Positions 16,745 through 25,777 of a DNA stretch of 64,000 nt are shown here, in pieces. The stretch spans positions 124,001 to 188,000 of the forward strand of contig NZ_CP116257.1 of NCBI RefSeq assembly GCF_027947595.1, given 5' to 3'. The stretch's first letter is position 1, and the number at the start of each line of letters is the position of its first letter. The notes beneath the pieces are model-generated. The model saw nothing but the letters and a program-made list of their open reading frames with translations, was not told the DNA's origin and did no database searches. Both the position numbers and the translations under genes were made by a program. The stretch is from Streptomyces lienomycini (GTDB taxonomy: Bacteria > Actinomycetota > Actinomycetes > Streptomycetales > Streptomycetaceae).

Positions 16745-17995
16745 ATGACGACCGCGGTGACGTCCGTGCGGGAGGCGGCCGTACGGACCCTGCGTGACGC
16801 CGGTGCGGCGACCGGGCAGCTCGTCGGCGGGCTCGGCACGGCGACCTCGGGGCTGGGCGTGCTCGCGCTGCTGGCCGTGGCCGCCGTGACCGCGCCGGCC
16901 GGCGTGGGACTGCTGCTCGCCCCCACCGCCCTGCGCGCCCTGCACGCGCTCGCCCGCCACGAACGCGAACGCCTGTCCCGTCACGGCCTCGACGTCGTCC
17001 CGCCCGACCCGCCGCCCACCCGGCTGCGGACCGCCCTGGCCGACCCCACCACCCGGCGCGAGCTGAGCTGGCTGCTCCGGCACGCCACCTGGGGGTTCCT
17101 CCTGGGCCTGCTCGGTCTGCTGCTCCCGCTCTGCGCCGTCCGGGACACCACGTTCCCCCTGTGGTGGCGGCTGAGCCCGGAGGAGGCGACGACCACGTCC
17201 GTGGGCGTCGGCACCGCGCACACCTGGCTGGACGCGCTCGCGGCGACCCTGCTGGGCGTGGGCTGGATCGCGATCGTCCTGGGGCTGGGCCCGGGCATGG
17301 CGCGGCTCCAGGCCGACCCGGCACGGCGGCTCCTCGCGGCGGGCCCCGAGGCGGACCTGTCGCTGCGGGTGGCGGAACTGACCGCGACCCGGGCGGCGGC
17401 GCTGGACGCGCACGCCACCGAGCTGCGCCGGATCGAGCGGTCCCTGCACGACGGGGCGCAGAACCGGCTGGTGTCGGTGACGGTGCTGCTGGGCGCGGCG
17501 CGGCGGATGGCGGCGCGCGACCCCGCCGGGGCGGACGCGTTGCTGGAACGGGCGCAGACCGCCGCGGAGCAGGCGCTGGCGGAGCTGCGTTCGGTGGCCC
17601 GGGGCATCCTCCCGCAGGTCCTGGCCGACCGCGGGCTCGCGGGGGCGCTGTCGGGCCTCGCGGCGGACTGCGGAGTGCCGTGCCGCGTCGAGACGGACGT
17701 GCCCGAGCGGTGTGCGGCGTCGGTCGAGGCGACGGCGTACTTCGTGGTCGCCGAGGCGCTGACGAACATCGCCAAGCACAGCGGTGCCGAGCGGGCCTCG
17801 GTCACGGTCCGGGCCCGCGGGGGCCGGCTGCGCCTGCTGATCGAGGACGACGGCCGGGGCGGCGCCGACGAGGACGCCGGTTCGGGCCTGACCGGCATCC
17901 GCCGCCGCGTCGCGGCCCTGGACGGCACCCTCCGCGTGACCAGCCCGCCCGGCGGCCCCACCGCCCTGGAGGCGGACCTCCCCTGCGGCAGGTGA
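16745..17995 (+). CDS. NarL-type (HisKA_3) sensor histidine kinase, orphan
   Basis: A 416-residue kinase: membrane segments at about 35-65, 115-135 and 170-195, a HisKA_3 dimerisation helix with phospho-acceptor His in SLHDGAQNRLV (about 238) and a HATPase_c domain (about 315-415; VAEALTNIAKHS and DDGRGG). The ATG at 16745 has GGAGG upstream. No response regulator gene is adjacent on either side. The divergent ABC exporter suggests an envelope-stress or antimicrobial-sensing unit with a partner encoded elsewhere (inference). Confidence 0.92.
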   Translation: MTTAVTSVREAAVRTLRDAGAATGQLVGGLGTATSGLGVLALLAVAAVTAPAGVGLLLAPTALRALHALARHERERLSRHGLDVVPPDPPPTRLRTALADPTTRRELSWLLRHATWGFLLGLLGLLLPLCAVRDTTFPLWWRLSPEEATTTSVGVGTAHTWLDALAATLLGVGWIAIVLGLGPGMARLQADPARRLLAAGPEADLSLRVAELTATRAAALDAHATELRRIERSLHDGAQNRLVSVTVLLGAARRMAARDPAGADALLERAQTAAEQALAELRSVARGILPQVLADRGLAGALSGLAADCGVPCRVETDVPERCAASVEATAYFVVAEALTNIAKHSGAERASVTVRARGGRLRLLIEDDGRGGADEDAGSGLTGIRRRVAALDGTLRVTSPPGGPTALEADLPCGR

Positions 17996-18228
17996 CCACT
18001 CCCGGGGGTGGGCCCCGCAGTACCGCGGAGGGACCGGGGGCACGCCGTGCGTCGGCCCCGACACCGGTGCCGCCTCCGGCGATCGACGACGCCGCGCTCG
18101 GCGTCACGCTGGTGAACCGGGCCGACGGGGCGACCGTCCGGGCGCTGCGCTCCTGGAGTCGGCGCTGTGCCGAGGCGGCACCCGTCCGTCGTCCGTGCCC
18201 GGCCCGTACGGCGTACTGGTCCTCGGCC

Positions 18229-20232
18229 CTAGGGCCGCGTGTCGTCCGGGTCGGCCCGCAGCCGCACGGCGAGCAGGGCGACGTCGTCGGTGCTGCCGGG
18301 CGGCGTCCGGGCCAGCAACTCGTCGCACAGCGTGTCCAGCGGCTCGTCGGCGTGGGCGAGGGCGTTGCGGCGCAGCCGGCCGAGGCCGGTGTCCAGGTCG
18401 CTGCCCGGCACCTCGACCAGGCCGTCCGTGTAGAAGAGCAGCGTCGCCCCCGGCGGCAGCGGCACCGCGGCCTCCGGCCGGTGGCCGTCCGTGCCCAGCC
18501 GGGTGCCGAGGAGGAGACCCTGACCGGCCTCCAGGTACTGGGCGCCGCCGTCCGGGGTCAGCAGGAGGGGCGGCAGGTGTCCGGCGCTGGTCCACCGCAG
18601 GGTCCACGGGCCGTCGGGCCGGCCCTCGACGCGGGCGAGGACCAGGGTGGCCATCGACACGGTCGTGATCGCCGGCATGGCGTCGTCGAGGCGGTCGACG
18701 ATGACGCCCGGCGGTTCGGTGTGGTCCCAGGCCAGGGCGCGCAGGACGCCGTGGAGCTGGGCCATGCCCCCGGCCGCCGTCAGGTCGTGGCCGACCACGT
18801 CGCCGATGACGAGCGCGAGGGCGCCGTCCTTCAGCTCGAACGCGTCGTACCAGTCCCCGCCGACCTGGGAACCGGCCGGGGCGGGCTGGTAGCGGGCGGC
18901 CAGGTGCATGCCGTCGGGCTGGGGCAGCGGGGCGAGCAGGTTGCGCTGCATGGCCTCGGCGACGGCACGCTGGCGGCCGAACCGGCGCGCGTTGTCGATG
19001 ACGAGCCCGACCCTGCGGCCGATGTCGCTCACCACCTTCAGGTCGCCGTCGTTGAAGGGATGCGCCGGGTTGGTACGCACCAGTGTCAGGGCGCCGGAGA
19101 CCTGACCTTGCGCCCCCAGCGGCACCGTGAGCGCGGAGGTCGCGCCCACGGCCCGCAGAAAACCGTCGTGAACGGCGCCGAGCGAGAGACCGGTCCCGCT
19201 GTCGCTCACGGTCTCCGCGTCCTCCGCGGCTGCGGTGTCGCCTGCGGTCTCCGCACCCTCCGCGGCTGCGGTGTCGCCTGCGGTCTCCGTGCCTCTTGCG
19301 GTTGCGGTGTCGCTTGCGGCCCCGGTGCCCCTCGCAGTCCCGATGCCGCTTGCGGTTCGGGTGTCCCTTGCGGCCCCGGCGTCCCCCGCGACTCGTGCGG
19401 CCGCCGCGGCCTCCCCGAGGGCCTCGCCCGCACCGGCTGCACCGCCGGCGCCGCCGCCCGCACCGGCCAGTTCCTCCCGTCCCTGGAGCACGGGCTCGCC
19501 CCCGTTCAGCACGCGCGCCGGTGGCGGCAGGTCCGGGCTGCCGTTCGGCGGCAGGGGGCCGCGCCAGCCCTCCTGGGTGGCGTACCGGCCGGCCGGGCCG
19601 GTCACCGCCGTGCGGTGGACCTCGTCCCCGATGCCGGTCAGGAGGTCCACCGCCGCCCAGTCCGCCAGCCGGGGCACCAGGAGGCGGCCGAGCCGGCCCA
19701 GCGCCTCCTCGGTCTCCAGCGTCTGCCCCAGTACGTCCGTGATCTGCGCGACGAGCGTCAGCCGTTCGTTCAGGTCCTCCAGGGCGCTCGTGTAGGCGGT
19801 CCGCTCCCGGCGGGCACCCCGGTCGGCAGCCGTCGTACTGGCCGCGAACAGCAGGGCGGTCCCCCGTACGACGCCGTTGTCCGCGAGCGGGGAGGCCGAC
19901 CAGGCGACCGTCGTCGGGGTTCCGTCCCCGCGCAGGTAGGCGTCCCCGTCGCCCTGCGCCTCGGTCCCGCGGCGCAGGGCCTGGAGGAGCGGACACCGCT
20001 CCCGCGGGATGCGGTTCCCGTCGGGGTCGCGGTGGAGCAGGTCGTGGACGTCCGCCCCGAGCAGGTCCGGCGCCGTCCGGTCCAGCAGCCGCTCGGCGGC
20101 CCGGTTGACCGCGACGATCCGCCCCGCCGTGTCGATCACGGCCAGGGCGCTGCCCAGCTGCTCGGCGACCCGCTGCCAGAAGTCCCGTTCCGCGGCCCAC
20201 CGCCGTCCCGCGTCCCGCGCACCGTTCGCCAC
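18229..20232 (-). CDS. PAS-GAF-PP2C (SpoIIE-type) protein phosphatase
   Basis: A 667-residue multidomain phosphatase: PAS (about 15-140), GAF (about 175-410) and a PPM/SpoIIE phosphatase domain (about 435-660) with QVGGDWYD, IGDVVGHD and GSTDDVALL metal-site motifs. The GTG at 20232 is chosen for GGAGGGG upstream. The GAF domain is split by about 75 residues of Ala/Thr/Gly/Glu low complexity, with units such as TAGDTAAAEGAE. Such proteins dephosphorylate anti-sigma-factor antagonists in partner-switching networks; the partner is not in the window. A related C-terminus begins at the right edge. Confidence 0.93.
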   Translation of the reverse strand: MANGARDAGRRWAAERDFWQRVAEQLGSALAVIDTAGRIVAVNRAAERLLDRTAPDLLGADVHDLLHRDPDGNRIPRERCPLLQALRRGTEAQGDGDAYLRGDGTPTTVAWSASPLADNGVVRGTALLFAASTTAADRGARRERTAYTSALEDLNERLTLVAQITDVLGQTLETEEALGRLGRLLVPRLADWAAVDLLTGIGDEVHRTAVTGPAGRYATQEGWRGPLPPNGSPDLPPPARVLNGGEPVLQGREELAGAGGGAGGAAGAGEALGEAAAAARVAGDAGAARDTRTASGIGTARGTGAASDTATARGTETAGDTAAAEGAETAGDTAAAEDAETVSDSGTGLSLGAVHDGFLRAVGATSALTVPLGAQGQVSGALTLVRTNPAHPFNDGDLKVVSDIGRRVGLVIDNARRFGRQRAVAEAMQRNLLAPLPQPDGMHLAARYQPAPAGSQVGGDWYDAFELKDGALALVIGDVVGHDLTAAGGMAQLHGVLRALAWDHTEPPGVIVDRLDDAMPAITTVSMATLVLARVEGRPDGPWTLRWTSAGHLPPLLLTPDGGAQYLEAGQGLLLGTRLGTDGHRPEAAVPLPPGATLLFYTDGLVEVPGSDLDTGLGRLRRNALAHADEPLDTLCDELLARTPPGSTDDVALLAVRLRADPDDTRP

Positions 20233-20453
20233 GTCGCCCCTCCAGTCAAGGCACCAGTGGTCCGATCGTCCTCGGGCCCCGGCCCGGACGCATCGCCGAC
20301 ACACGACGGCTGCCCTGCCGAGGCCGGGAGAACCCCTGCGGATGTGTGTTCGCCACGACAGCTTTCCGGCGGGCGCGACTAGAGTTCGGGTGCGGGGGAA
20401 ACCGGATTCCCCGCGGCGGTCCGTGTCCCCGGCGGTCCGCGGGAAGGTAGTGC

Positions 20454-20795
20454 ATGCTCCCGGAGAGCAGGCTGAACGCCGAAGGTCGGCCGCAGGCCGC
20501 CGACCGGCTCGACGACGACCAGTACCCGGCCTACACCATGGGCAGGGCGGCCGAGCTGATCGGTGCCACGCCCGGGTTCCTCCGTTCGCTCGGGGAGGCG
20601 GGACTGATCAGCCCCACGCGTTCGGAGGGCGGCCACCGCCGCTACTCGCGCCAGCAACTGCGCCGCGCCGCCCGCGCCCGTGAACTGGTCGACCAGGCGA
20701 CCCCCGTCGAGGCCGCCTGCCGCATCGTCCGCCTCGAGGACGACCTGGAGGCCGCACTGCGCATGAACGAGGAACTCCGCCGCGGCGGCGAATGA
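20454..20795 (+). CDS. MerR-like HTH regulator
   Basis: A 113-residue protein with a MerR-type winged HTH (about residues 28-90: YTMGRAAELIGATPGFLRSL, then GGHRRYS) and a short helical tail without metal-binding cysteines. A GGAAGG ribosome site precedes the ATG at 20454. The small size without effector domain recalls compact MerR-like regulators such as BldC, but identity is not claimed. It sits 250 bases upstream of a cold-shock gene on the same strand; the csp has its own promoter. Confidence 0.85.
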   Translation: MLPESRLNAEGRPQAADRLDDDQYPAYTMGRAAELIGATPGFLRSLGEAGLISPTRSEGGHRRYSRQQLRRAARARELVDQATPVEAACRIVRLEDDLEAALRMNEELRRGGE

Positions 20796-20923
20796 AAACC
20801 TCATCCCGGCGAAACAGATATGCGCGGAACGACCGGAAAGGCGCTCGGAAGAAATCGGATCGGTGATCGGAGCGGTGGCATTTGTCGGCGATTTCGATCC
20901 CGGGTTGTCGATTCATTTCATGC

Positions 20924-20929
20924 TAGGCT
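20924..20929 (+). promoter_or_regulatory. -10 hexamer of first csp gene
   Basis: TAGGCT lies exactly 8 bases before a conserved 18-base leader motif. The second csp has TACTGT at the identical spacing, so transcription of both should begin at or near the leader motif. Confidence 0.6.
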
Positions 20930-20937
20930 GGACATCA

Positions 20938-20955
20938 GTTGCAGTTGTGGTTGCC
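20938..20955 (+). promoter_or_regulatory. Conserved csp mRNA 5'-leader element, copy 1
   Basis: GTTGCAGTTGTGGTTGCC is identical to the element at 35228-35245 (minus strand) before the second csp gene. A second shared block, GGTGATCATC, lies at 20981-20990. The position at the predicted 5' end of a roughly 110-base leader recalls the cold-box of enterobacterial cspA mRNA in placement, not in sequence. Confidence 0.65.
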
Positions 20956-21047
20956 ATTCGTGTTACCGGGTTTCCGGGCAGGTGATCATCACAGCGATGA
21001 GAAGGCCCGCACGGTGCGGGTCTCCAGACTGCCTAGGAGAAATAGAC

Positions 21048-21251
21048 ATGGCTTCCGGTACCGTGAAGTGGTTCAACGCCGAAAAGGGCTTCGGTTTCAT
21101 CGCGCAGGACGGCGGCGGCGCCGACGTCTTCGCCCACTACTCGAACATCAACGCCCAGGGCTTCCGTGAGCTCCAGGAGGGCCAGCGGGTCAACTTCGAC
21201 GTCACGCAGGGCCAGAAGGGCCCGCAGGCGGAGAACATCGTCCCCGCGTAA
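21048..21251 (+). CDS. Cold-shock protein, CspA family
   Basis: A 67-residue single cold-shock domain with both RNA-binding motifs: KGFGFI (RNP1) and DVFAHYS (RNP2 region). It should bind single-stranded RNA or DNA and melt structure. AGGAGA precedes the ATG. It is followed 12 bases later by a strong terminator, so it is monocistronic. It differs from the second Csp in the window at about ten positions. Confidence 0.97.
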   Translation: MASGTVKWFNAEKGFGFIAQDGGGADVFAHYSNINAQGFRELQEGQRVNFDVTQGQKGPQAENIVPA

Positions 21252-21262
21252 CCCACGCGTCG

Positions 21263-21290
21263 AGGGCCCGCACCGCACGGTGCGGGCCCT
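21263..21290 (+). terminator. Terminator of first csp gene
   Basis: A perfect 12-bp stem AGGGCCCGCACC / GGTGCGGGCCCT with a 4-base loop begins 12 bases after the stop and is followed by a T-containing stretch. The core is repeated in the terminator of the second csp gene. Confidence 0.85.
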
Positions 21291-21308
21291 TCGTGTGTCG
21301 TCGGCCGG

Positions 21309-22649
21309 TCACCAGCCGGTCGCCAGCAGGTGGTTGAGGAGCAGGGCCAGCACAGCCTGCGCCGCCAGCCACCCGCGCGGGCGCGTGAGGAACGCGCACG
21401 CCGGGAGGAGCCAGAGGGCGAAGGGGAGCCAGATGCGTTCCGTCTCCGCCTTGCTCATGCCGGACAGGTCGGCCGCCAGCAGGGCGAGCAGCGCGGCGGC
21501 CACGAGGAACGCCAGACGGACCTCCTCGGCCCGCACGCCCCCGGCCCGCCGCCGGACCAGCACGCCCCCGGCCCGCCGCAGCCCCGCCACCGTCGCCAGG
21601 CCCGTGATGAGCACCGTGCAGGCCAGGTTGGCCCACACCCAGTACGCGTAGGGGCGGACGCCCGCCGCGCCCTCGTAGTACCTCTCGACCAGCAGGCGGT
21701 ACGCCTCCCACCAGTCGAACCCCACCGCCGTGAACGCCACCGGCACCACCGCCGCCCCCGCCAGCAGCGGCACGAGCAGCACCGGCCGCTCCCGCACCCC
21801 GCGTCGGCCGAGCACGAGCACCGCGGCCGCGATCACCGCGAACAGCGTCAGGCCGTACGAGAGGTAGCAGGTCAGCCCGAACAGCAGCCCCGAGCCCGCC
21901 GCCCACCCCGGTGAGCGCCGGGTGACCGCCAGGGCCAGCAGCGCCACCGCCCACGCGGCGACCGCCGCGAAGTAGCCGTCGGCCGAGGTGCCCATCCACA
22001 CCGCGGCCGGGGCCAGGGCCAGGAACGGCGCCGCCCGCCGGGCGAGCCCCTCGCCGGACAGGGCCCGCACCGCGACCAGCACGGCCGCGCAGCCCGTCGC
22101 GCCCACGGTGATGGTCAGGGCCCCGGCCCAGCCCCCGCCGCCGAGCCCGATCCGGTCGAGCAGCACATAGGTGAGCGTGGACGCCGGAGGATGACCGGCG
22201 ACGTGGGCGGGCCAGTTGTCGGGGGAGTGGAGCAGGATGTGTCCGTTGAAGTCGCGCAGCGTCGCCGGGATGTCGTGCCAGCGGTCGATGACCGAGAGGT
22301 ACTCCTGGCTCGTGGTGAGCCGCCCGGCGATGCCCCGTTCCCAGCCGTCGATCAGGGCCAGCGACCAGGTCCAGGCCATCGCCGTGCCCCAGGCCGCGGG
22401 CGGCAGCGCGCGCCACGGCAGCCGGGCGGCGACGGACGGTCCGTACACCACGACCGCCACCGCGACCGCCACGGCGGCCGGGGTGCCGGGGCCCGGGTGC
22501 GGGTCCCAGCGGCCCAGCAGGGGCGGCCAGCCGACGATCAGGTCGTCGTAGGTGTACACGGTGCGGCCGACGACGATGGCGGCCACCACGAGGAGCACGG
22601 CCGCCGCGGCGGCGCACAGGTCGCGGGGGACGGGGCGGAGGCGGGTCAC
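21309..22649 (-). CDS. Multi-pass membrane protein, GT-C/mannosyltransferase-like
   Basis: About 446 residues with roughly ten hydrophobic helices and a long early loop containing RDFNGHILLHSPDNWPAHVAG and HPPASTLTY, a pattern of actinobacterial polyprenyl-linked sugar transferases (GT-C type, acidic/His loop after the first helices). Start is uncertain: GTG 22649 is used, GTG 22691 is possible, and neither has a strong ribosome site. It opens a block of sugar-transfer and redox genes, consistent with glycosylation on the outer face of the membrane (inference). Confidence 0.75.
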   Translation of the reverse strand: MTRLRPVPRDLCAAAAAVLLVVAAIVVGRTVYTYDDLIVGWPPLLGRWDPHPGPGTPAAVAVAVAVVVYGPSVAARLPWRALPPAAWGTAMAWTWSLALIDGWERGIAGRLTTSQEYLSVIDRWHDIPATLRDFNGHILLHSPDNWPAHVAGHPPASTLTYVLLDRIGLGGGGWAGALTITVGATGCAAVLVAVRALSGEGLARRAAPFLALAPAAVWMGTSADGYFAAVAAWAVALLALAVTRRSPGWAAGSGLLFGLTCYLSYGLTLFAVIAAAVLVLGRRGVRERPVLLVPLLAGAAVVPVAFTAVGFDWWEAYRLLVERYYEGAAGVRPYAYWVWANLACTVLITGLATVAGLRRAGGVLVRRRAGGVRAEEVRLAFLVAAALLALLAADLSGMSKAETERIWLPFALWLLPACAFLTRPRGWLAAQAVLALLLNHLLATGW

Positions 22650-22762
22650 ACCGGCACCGTAGGACGCAGGATCGCGCGTCGGACGGCGCACACGGCGGAC
22701 GTCAGCGTTTCGTCATGGGTCGCGGGCCGTCCGGGGGGTGGGTCGCGGCCTACGGTCGGGAC

Positions 22763-24001
22763 ATGCGCGACCTCGCCCCACGGCTTCCGTCCTCTCCGGG
22801 CTTCTGGCGCAGCCCGCTGCGCGGCCCCTGGTTCACGTCGGTGCTCGGCCTCGTCCTGCTCGTCGGCATCACGGTGCTGTTCGTGACGGGCCTGCTGTCC
22901 TACGCCGCCTACAACCCGGACCTGGCGCCGGTCAACGACAAGACCCCGGACAAGGGGATCCTCGGCTTCTACCTGTTCGCCTGGCCGACCGACCCGCCCT
23001 GGCTGTACCGCCTCACCCAGGGGGTCCACGTCACGCTCGGGCTGGTGCTGATCCCGGTGCTGCTGGCGAAGCTGTGGTCGGTGGTGCCGAGGCTGTTCAC
23101 GCTGCCGCCGGTCCGCTCGCTCGCCCACGCCCTGGAGCGGCTCTCGCTGCTGCTGCTGGTCGGGGGCGCGCTGTTCGAGTTCGTCACCGGGGTGCTCAAC
23201 ATCCAGCTGGACTACCTCTTCCCGGGCTCCTTCTACCCCCTGCACTTCTACGGCGCGTGGGTGTTCTTCGCCGCGTTCGTCGCGCACGCCGTGCTGAAGG
23301 TGCCGTCGGCGCTGCGCAACCTCCGGGCGATGCGCGAGGAGCGCGACGACCTGGTCTCCCCGCGGCCGGCCGCGCCCACCGTCACGCGGCGCGGGGCCCT
23401 GTGGTTCGTCGGGGGCGGCTCACTGCTGATGTTCGCCACGAACGCGGGGCGCGGCTTCGACGGGCCGCTGCGGGCCACCGCCGTGCTCTCCCCGCACGGC
23501 GGGCCCGAGCCGGGCGGCGGCCCGAACGGTTTCCAGATCAACAAGACGGCCGCCCACGTGGGCATCGACCCGGCCGACACCCGCGACGACACCTGGCGGC
23601 TCGTCGTCACGGGGCGCTCGGGTACCGTCCGGTTCAGCCGGGCCGACCTCCTCGCCATGGACCAGCACAGCGCGGCCCTGCCCATCGCCTGCGTCGAGGG
23701 CTGGTCGACCTCCGACCAGCTGTGGCGCGGCGTGCGGCTGCGGGACCTGGCCGCGCGCGTCGGCCACGAGGACCACCCGCCGGACCTGTTCGTCGAGTCC
23801 CTCCAGCGGCGCGGCGCCTTCCGCAGCGGGGCCCTGCGCGCCAACCAGGTGGCCGACCCGCGCTCCCTGCTCGCCCTGTACGTCAACGGCGCGGAGCTGA
23901 GCCGGGACCACGGCCACCCGGCCCGGATCATCGTGCCCGCCGCGCCCGGCGTGCTGAACACCAAGTGGGTGGCCCGGATGACGTTCGGAGACCTCGCATG
24001 A
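22763..24001 (+). CDS. Membrane-bound molybdopterin-dependent oxidoreductase
   Basis: A 412-residue fusion. The N-terminal half has four hydrophobic helices with His residues like a cytochrome b561-type domain (about 20-190). The C-terminal half (about 255-410) is a sulfite-oxidase-type molybdopterin domain; the cofactor-ligating Cys is in PIACVEGWSTSD (about 312). A segment RRGALWFVGGG near 218 marks the domain boundary. The ATG at 22763 follows a TACGGT -10, so the message is probably leaderless. It likely passes electrons between the membrane and an unknown substrate. The next gene overlaps by ATGA. Confidence 0.88.
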   Translation: MRDLAPRLPSSPGFWRSPLRGPWFTSVLGLVLLVGITVLFVTGLLSYAAYNPDLAPVNDKTPDKGILGFYLFAWPTDPPWLYRLTQGVHVTLGLVLIPVLLAKLWSVVPRLFTLPPVRSLAHALERLSLLLLVGGALFEFVTGVLNIQLDYLFPGSFYPLHFYGAWVFFAAFVAHAVLKVPSALRNLRAMREERDDLVSPRPAAPTVTRRGALWFVGGGSLLMFATNAGRGFDGPLRATAVLSPHGGPEPGGGPNGFQINKTAAHVGIDPADTRDDTWRLVVTGRSGTVRFSRADLLAMDQHSAALPIACVEGWSTSDQLWRGVRLRDLAARVGHEDHPPDLFVESLQRRGAFRSGALRANQVADPRSLLALYVNGAELSRDHGHPARIIVPAAPGVLNTKWVARMTFGDLA

Positions 24002-24498
24002 GCCCCGTACGCGGGCCGCGCGGCCCACGCGGCCCGCGTGGACGGCGGCCCGCGATCGGCAGCCCCTTCCAGATCCTCCTGCTGGTCTGCTCCTTCGCGC
24101 TCGCGGGCTACGCGGGCGTACGGCTGCTCGCCGGCGACTGGCTCGGCGTGGCCCTCTGGTTCGTGGGGGCGGCGCTCCTGCACGACCTGGTGCTGCTGCC
24201 GCTGTACTCGGTGCTGGACCGTGCCCTCACGGGCGGGCTCGACGCGGTGCACCACCGTGCGTGGACCGTGTACGTCCGGTTCCCCGCGGCCTTCTCCGGA
24301 CTGCTCCTGCTGGTGTGGTTCCCGCTGATCGGCGGCCGGGTCGACGCCGCCTACGCCGGGGTCACCGGACTGTCGGCGGACGGGTTCCTCACCCGCTGGC
24401 TGCTCGTCACGGCGGCGCTGTTCGGCGGCTCGGCGCTGCTGCTGGCGCTGCGGCTGCCGCGCAGCGCGACGAAACGGCGCTCCCCCGACGTCCACTGA
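23998..24498 (+). CDS. Small integral membrane protein coupled to the oxidoreductase
   Basis: A 166-residue protein with four predicted helices and a collagen-like N-terminal repeat GPRGPRGPRGRR encoded by a G/C hairpin-forming stretch. The ATG overlaps the stop of the molybdoenzyme gene, so it is probably a partner subunit. The last roughly 148 bases overlap the convergent methyltransferase gene. Confidence 0.8.
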   Translation: MSPVRGPRGPRGPRGRRPAIGSPFQILLLVCSFALAGYAGVRLLAGDWLGVALWFVGAALLHDLVLLPLYSVLDRALTGGLDAVHHRAWTVYVRFPAAFSGLLLLVWFPLIGGRVDAAYAGVTGLSADGFLTRWLLVTAALFGGSALLLALRLPRSATKRRSPDVH

Positions 24499-25142
24499 GC
24501 GGCGGGGCGCCAGCCGGCGCAGCGCGCGTGGCCGACGAGGGCGGGGGTGCCGACCCGCGCCCAGGCGAACGGGTGGCCGGCCGCGCGGCCGGTGACGCCG
24601 ACGACCTGCACGCGAGCCCGCTCGTCGATGTCGTCCCCGGCGGTCTCGGCGATCAGCAGGCCGCCGGGTGCGAGCAGCGCGGCGACGCGGCGCAGCAGGC
24701 CGCGGGGGTCGCCGCCGATGCCGATGTTGCCGTCCATGAGGAGGACGGTGTCCCAGCGTCCCTCGCCGGGCAGCGGCTCGAACACGGAGCGCCGCAGGGA
24801 CTGCCCCCCGAGCCCCAGGGTGCGGGTCACGGCGGCCTCGCTGACGTCGATGCCGAGGACGGTACGGCCCCGGGCGGCGAGTTCCGCGACGAACCTGCCC
24901 GGTCCGCAGCCCACGTCGAGGACGGCGCCCTCGCACCGGTCGAGGACCTCCAGGTCGACGGCGTCGGCCCGCCCGCACCAGCGCTCCACGTCCAGGGGCA
25001 GGAGCCGGCCATCGGTGCGGCGCAGGAACAGCGGTCCGTGTCCCGACCGCAGGGCCGCGGCGTAGGGGCCGGAGGTTTCCCAGGCGCGGGCGGCGGGGAG
25101 CGTCGACCGCCGGCCGGCGTCCAGCCGCGCGGCGCCCTTCAC
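24351..25142 (-). CDS. Class I SAM-dependent methyltransferase
   Basis: A 263-residue methyltransferase; motif I is VLDVGCGPGRFVAELAARG (about residue 72), followed by GIDVSEAAV and the post-I acidic residue. The GTG at 25142 overlaps the stop of the DUF2064 gene (GTGA). The conserved part seems to end near RRFVALRG; the final 35 residues are Ser/Ala-rich and read antisense to the neighbouring membrane protein gene until TAG at 24351. Together with the DUF2064 and GT2 genes it forms a three-gene chain, suggesting methylation of a sugar-containing product. Confidence 0.87.
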   Translation of the reverse strand: MKGAARLDAGRRSTLPAARAWETSGPYAAALRSGHGPLFLRRTDGRLLPLDVERWCGRADAVDLEVLDRCEGAVLDVGCGPGRFVAELAARGRTVLGIDVSEAAVTRTLGLGGQSLRRSVFEPLPGEGRWDTVLLMDGNIGIGGDPRGLLRRVAALLAPGGLLIAETAGDDIDERARVQVVGVTGRAAGHPFAWARVGTPALVGHARCAGWRPAAQWTSGERRFVALRGSRSASSSAEPPNSAAVTSSQRVRNPSADSPVTPA

Positions 25143-25777
25143 CGGCTCACGCCCTTCCCGACGGCCGGTGTGCGCGCCGCGAGCCGGGCGGCGAACCGGC
25201 CGTGCGGGGCCAGGGCGGCGACGGCGCGGGCGTCGGCCGCGGTGTCGACGTCGCGCAGCGGCGGCAGGTCGCGCACCCGCAGCCCCGCCGTCAGGAGCCG
25301 CTCGCGCTGCACGGCCCCCGTCACCGGCGTCGACATGGGCACGCCCCGCAGCAGGACGGGGTCGGGGCGGGCCAGGCCCAGGGCCCAGAAGCCGCCGTCC
25401 TCGGCCGGGCCGAAGTACGCGTCGACGTCGTGGAAGTCCACGTCGAGGAGGGCCGGCGTCACCTGGGGAGTGTCCATCCCGATCAGCAGGGCGGGCCCCG
25501 CGCACCCGGCGAAGGCGTCCGCGAGCCGGGCGTCGAGGCCGCCCGAACACTGCGGGACGACGTCGAAGCCGGGCGGCAGCCAGGGCCCGGGGGCGCCGTC
25601 GAGCACCAGGACCCGGCGCCGGGCGGGCGTCGCGGCCACGGCGGTCAGGGTGTCGGCGAGGGCCGCCTCGGCCAGTGCGGCCGCCTCGGCGGGGGTGAAC
25701 GGCGGGGTGAGCCGGGTCTTGACCCGGCCGGGGCGCGGCTCCTTGGCGATGACGAGGAGGGTGTTCACCATGCTCAT
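25139..25777 (-). CDS. DUF2064 / CofC-like glycosyltransferase-family protein
   Basis: A 212-residue nucleotidyltransferase-like protein of the TIGR04282 group (annotated elsewhere as arsenosugar-type glycosyltransferase). It shows LLVIAKEPRPGRVKTRLTPP at the N-terminus, the nucleotide-binding pattern of the family, and IGMDTPQ and EDGGFWALG motifs. The ATG at 25777 overlaps the TGA of the GT2 gene and its own stop overlaps the methyltransferase start. The arsenic genes are nearly 30 kb away, so arsenosugar synthesis is not implied. Confidence 0.88.
   Translation of the reverse strand: MSMVNTLLVIAKEPRPGRVKTRLTPPFTPAEAAALAEAALADTLTAVAATPARRRVLVLDGAPGPWLPPGFDVVPQCSGGLDARLADAFAGCAGPALLIGMDTPQVTPALLDVDFHDVDAYFGPAEDGGFWALGLARPDPVLLRGVPMSTPVTGAVQRERLLTAGLRVRDLPPLRDVDTAADARAVAALAPHGRFAARLAARTPAVGKGVSR

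Noticed and set aside
25139-25777. Arsenosugar biosynthesis because of the DUF2064 family name
   Set aside because: No arsenic methylation or radical-SAM genes are adjacent, and the ars genes are on a separate imported segment.
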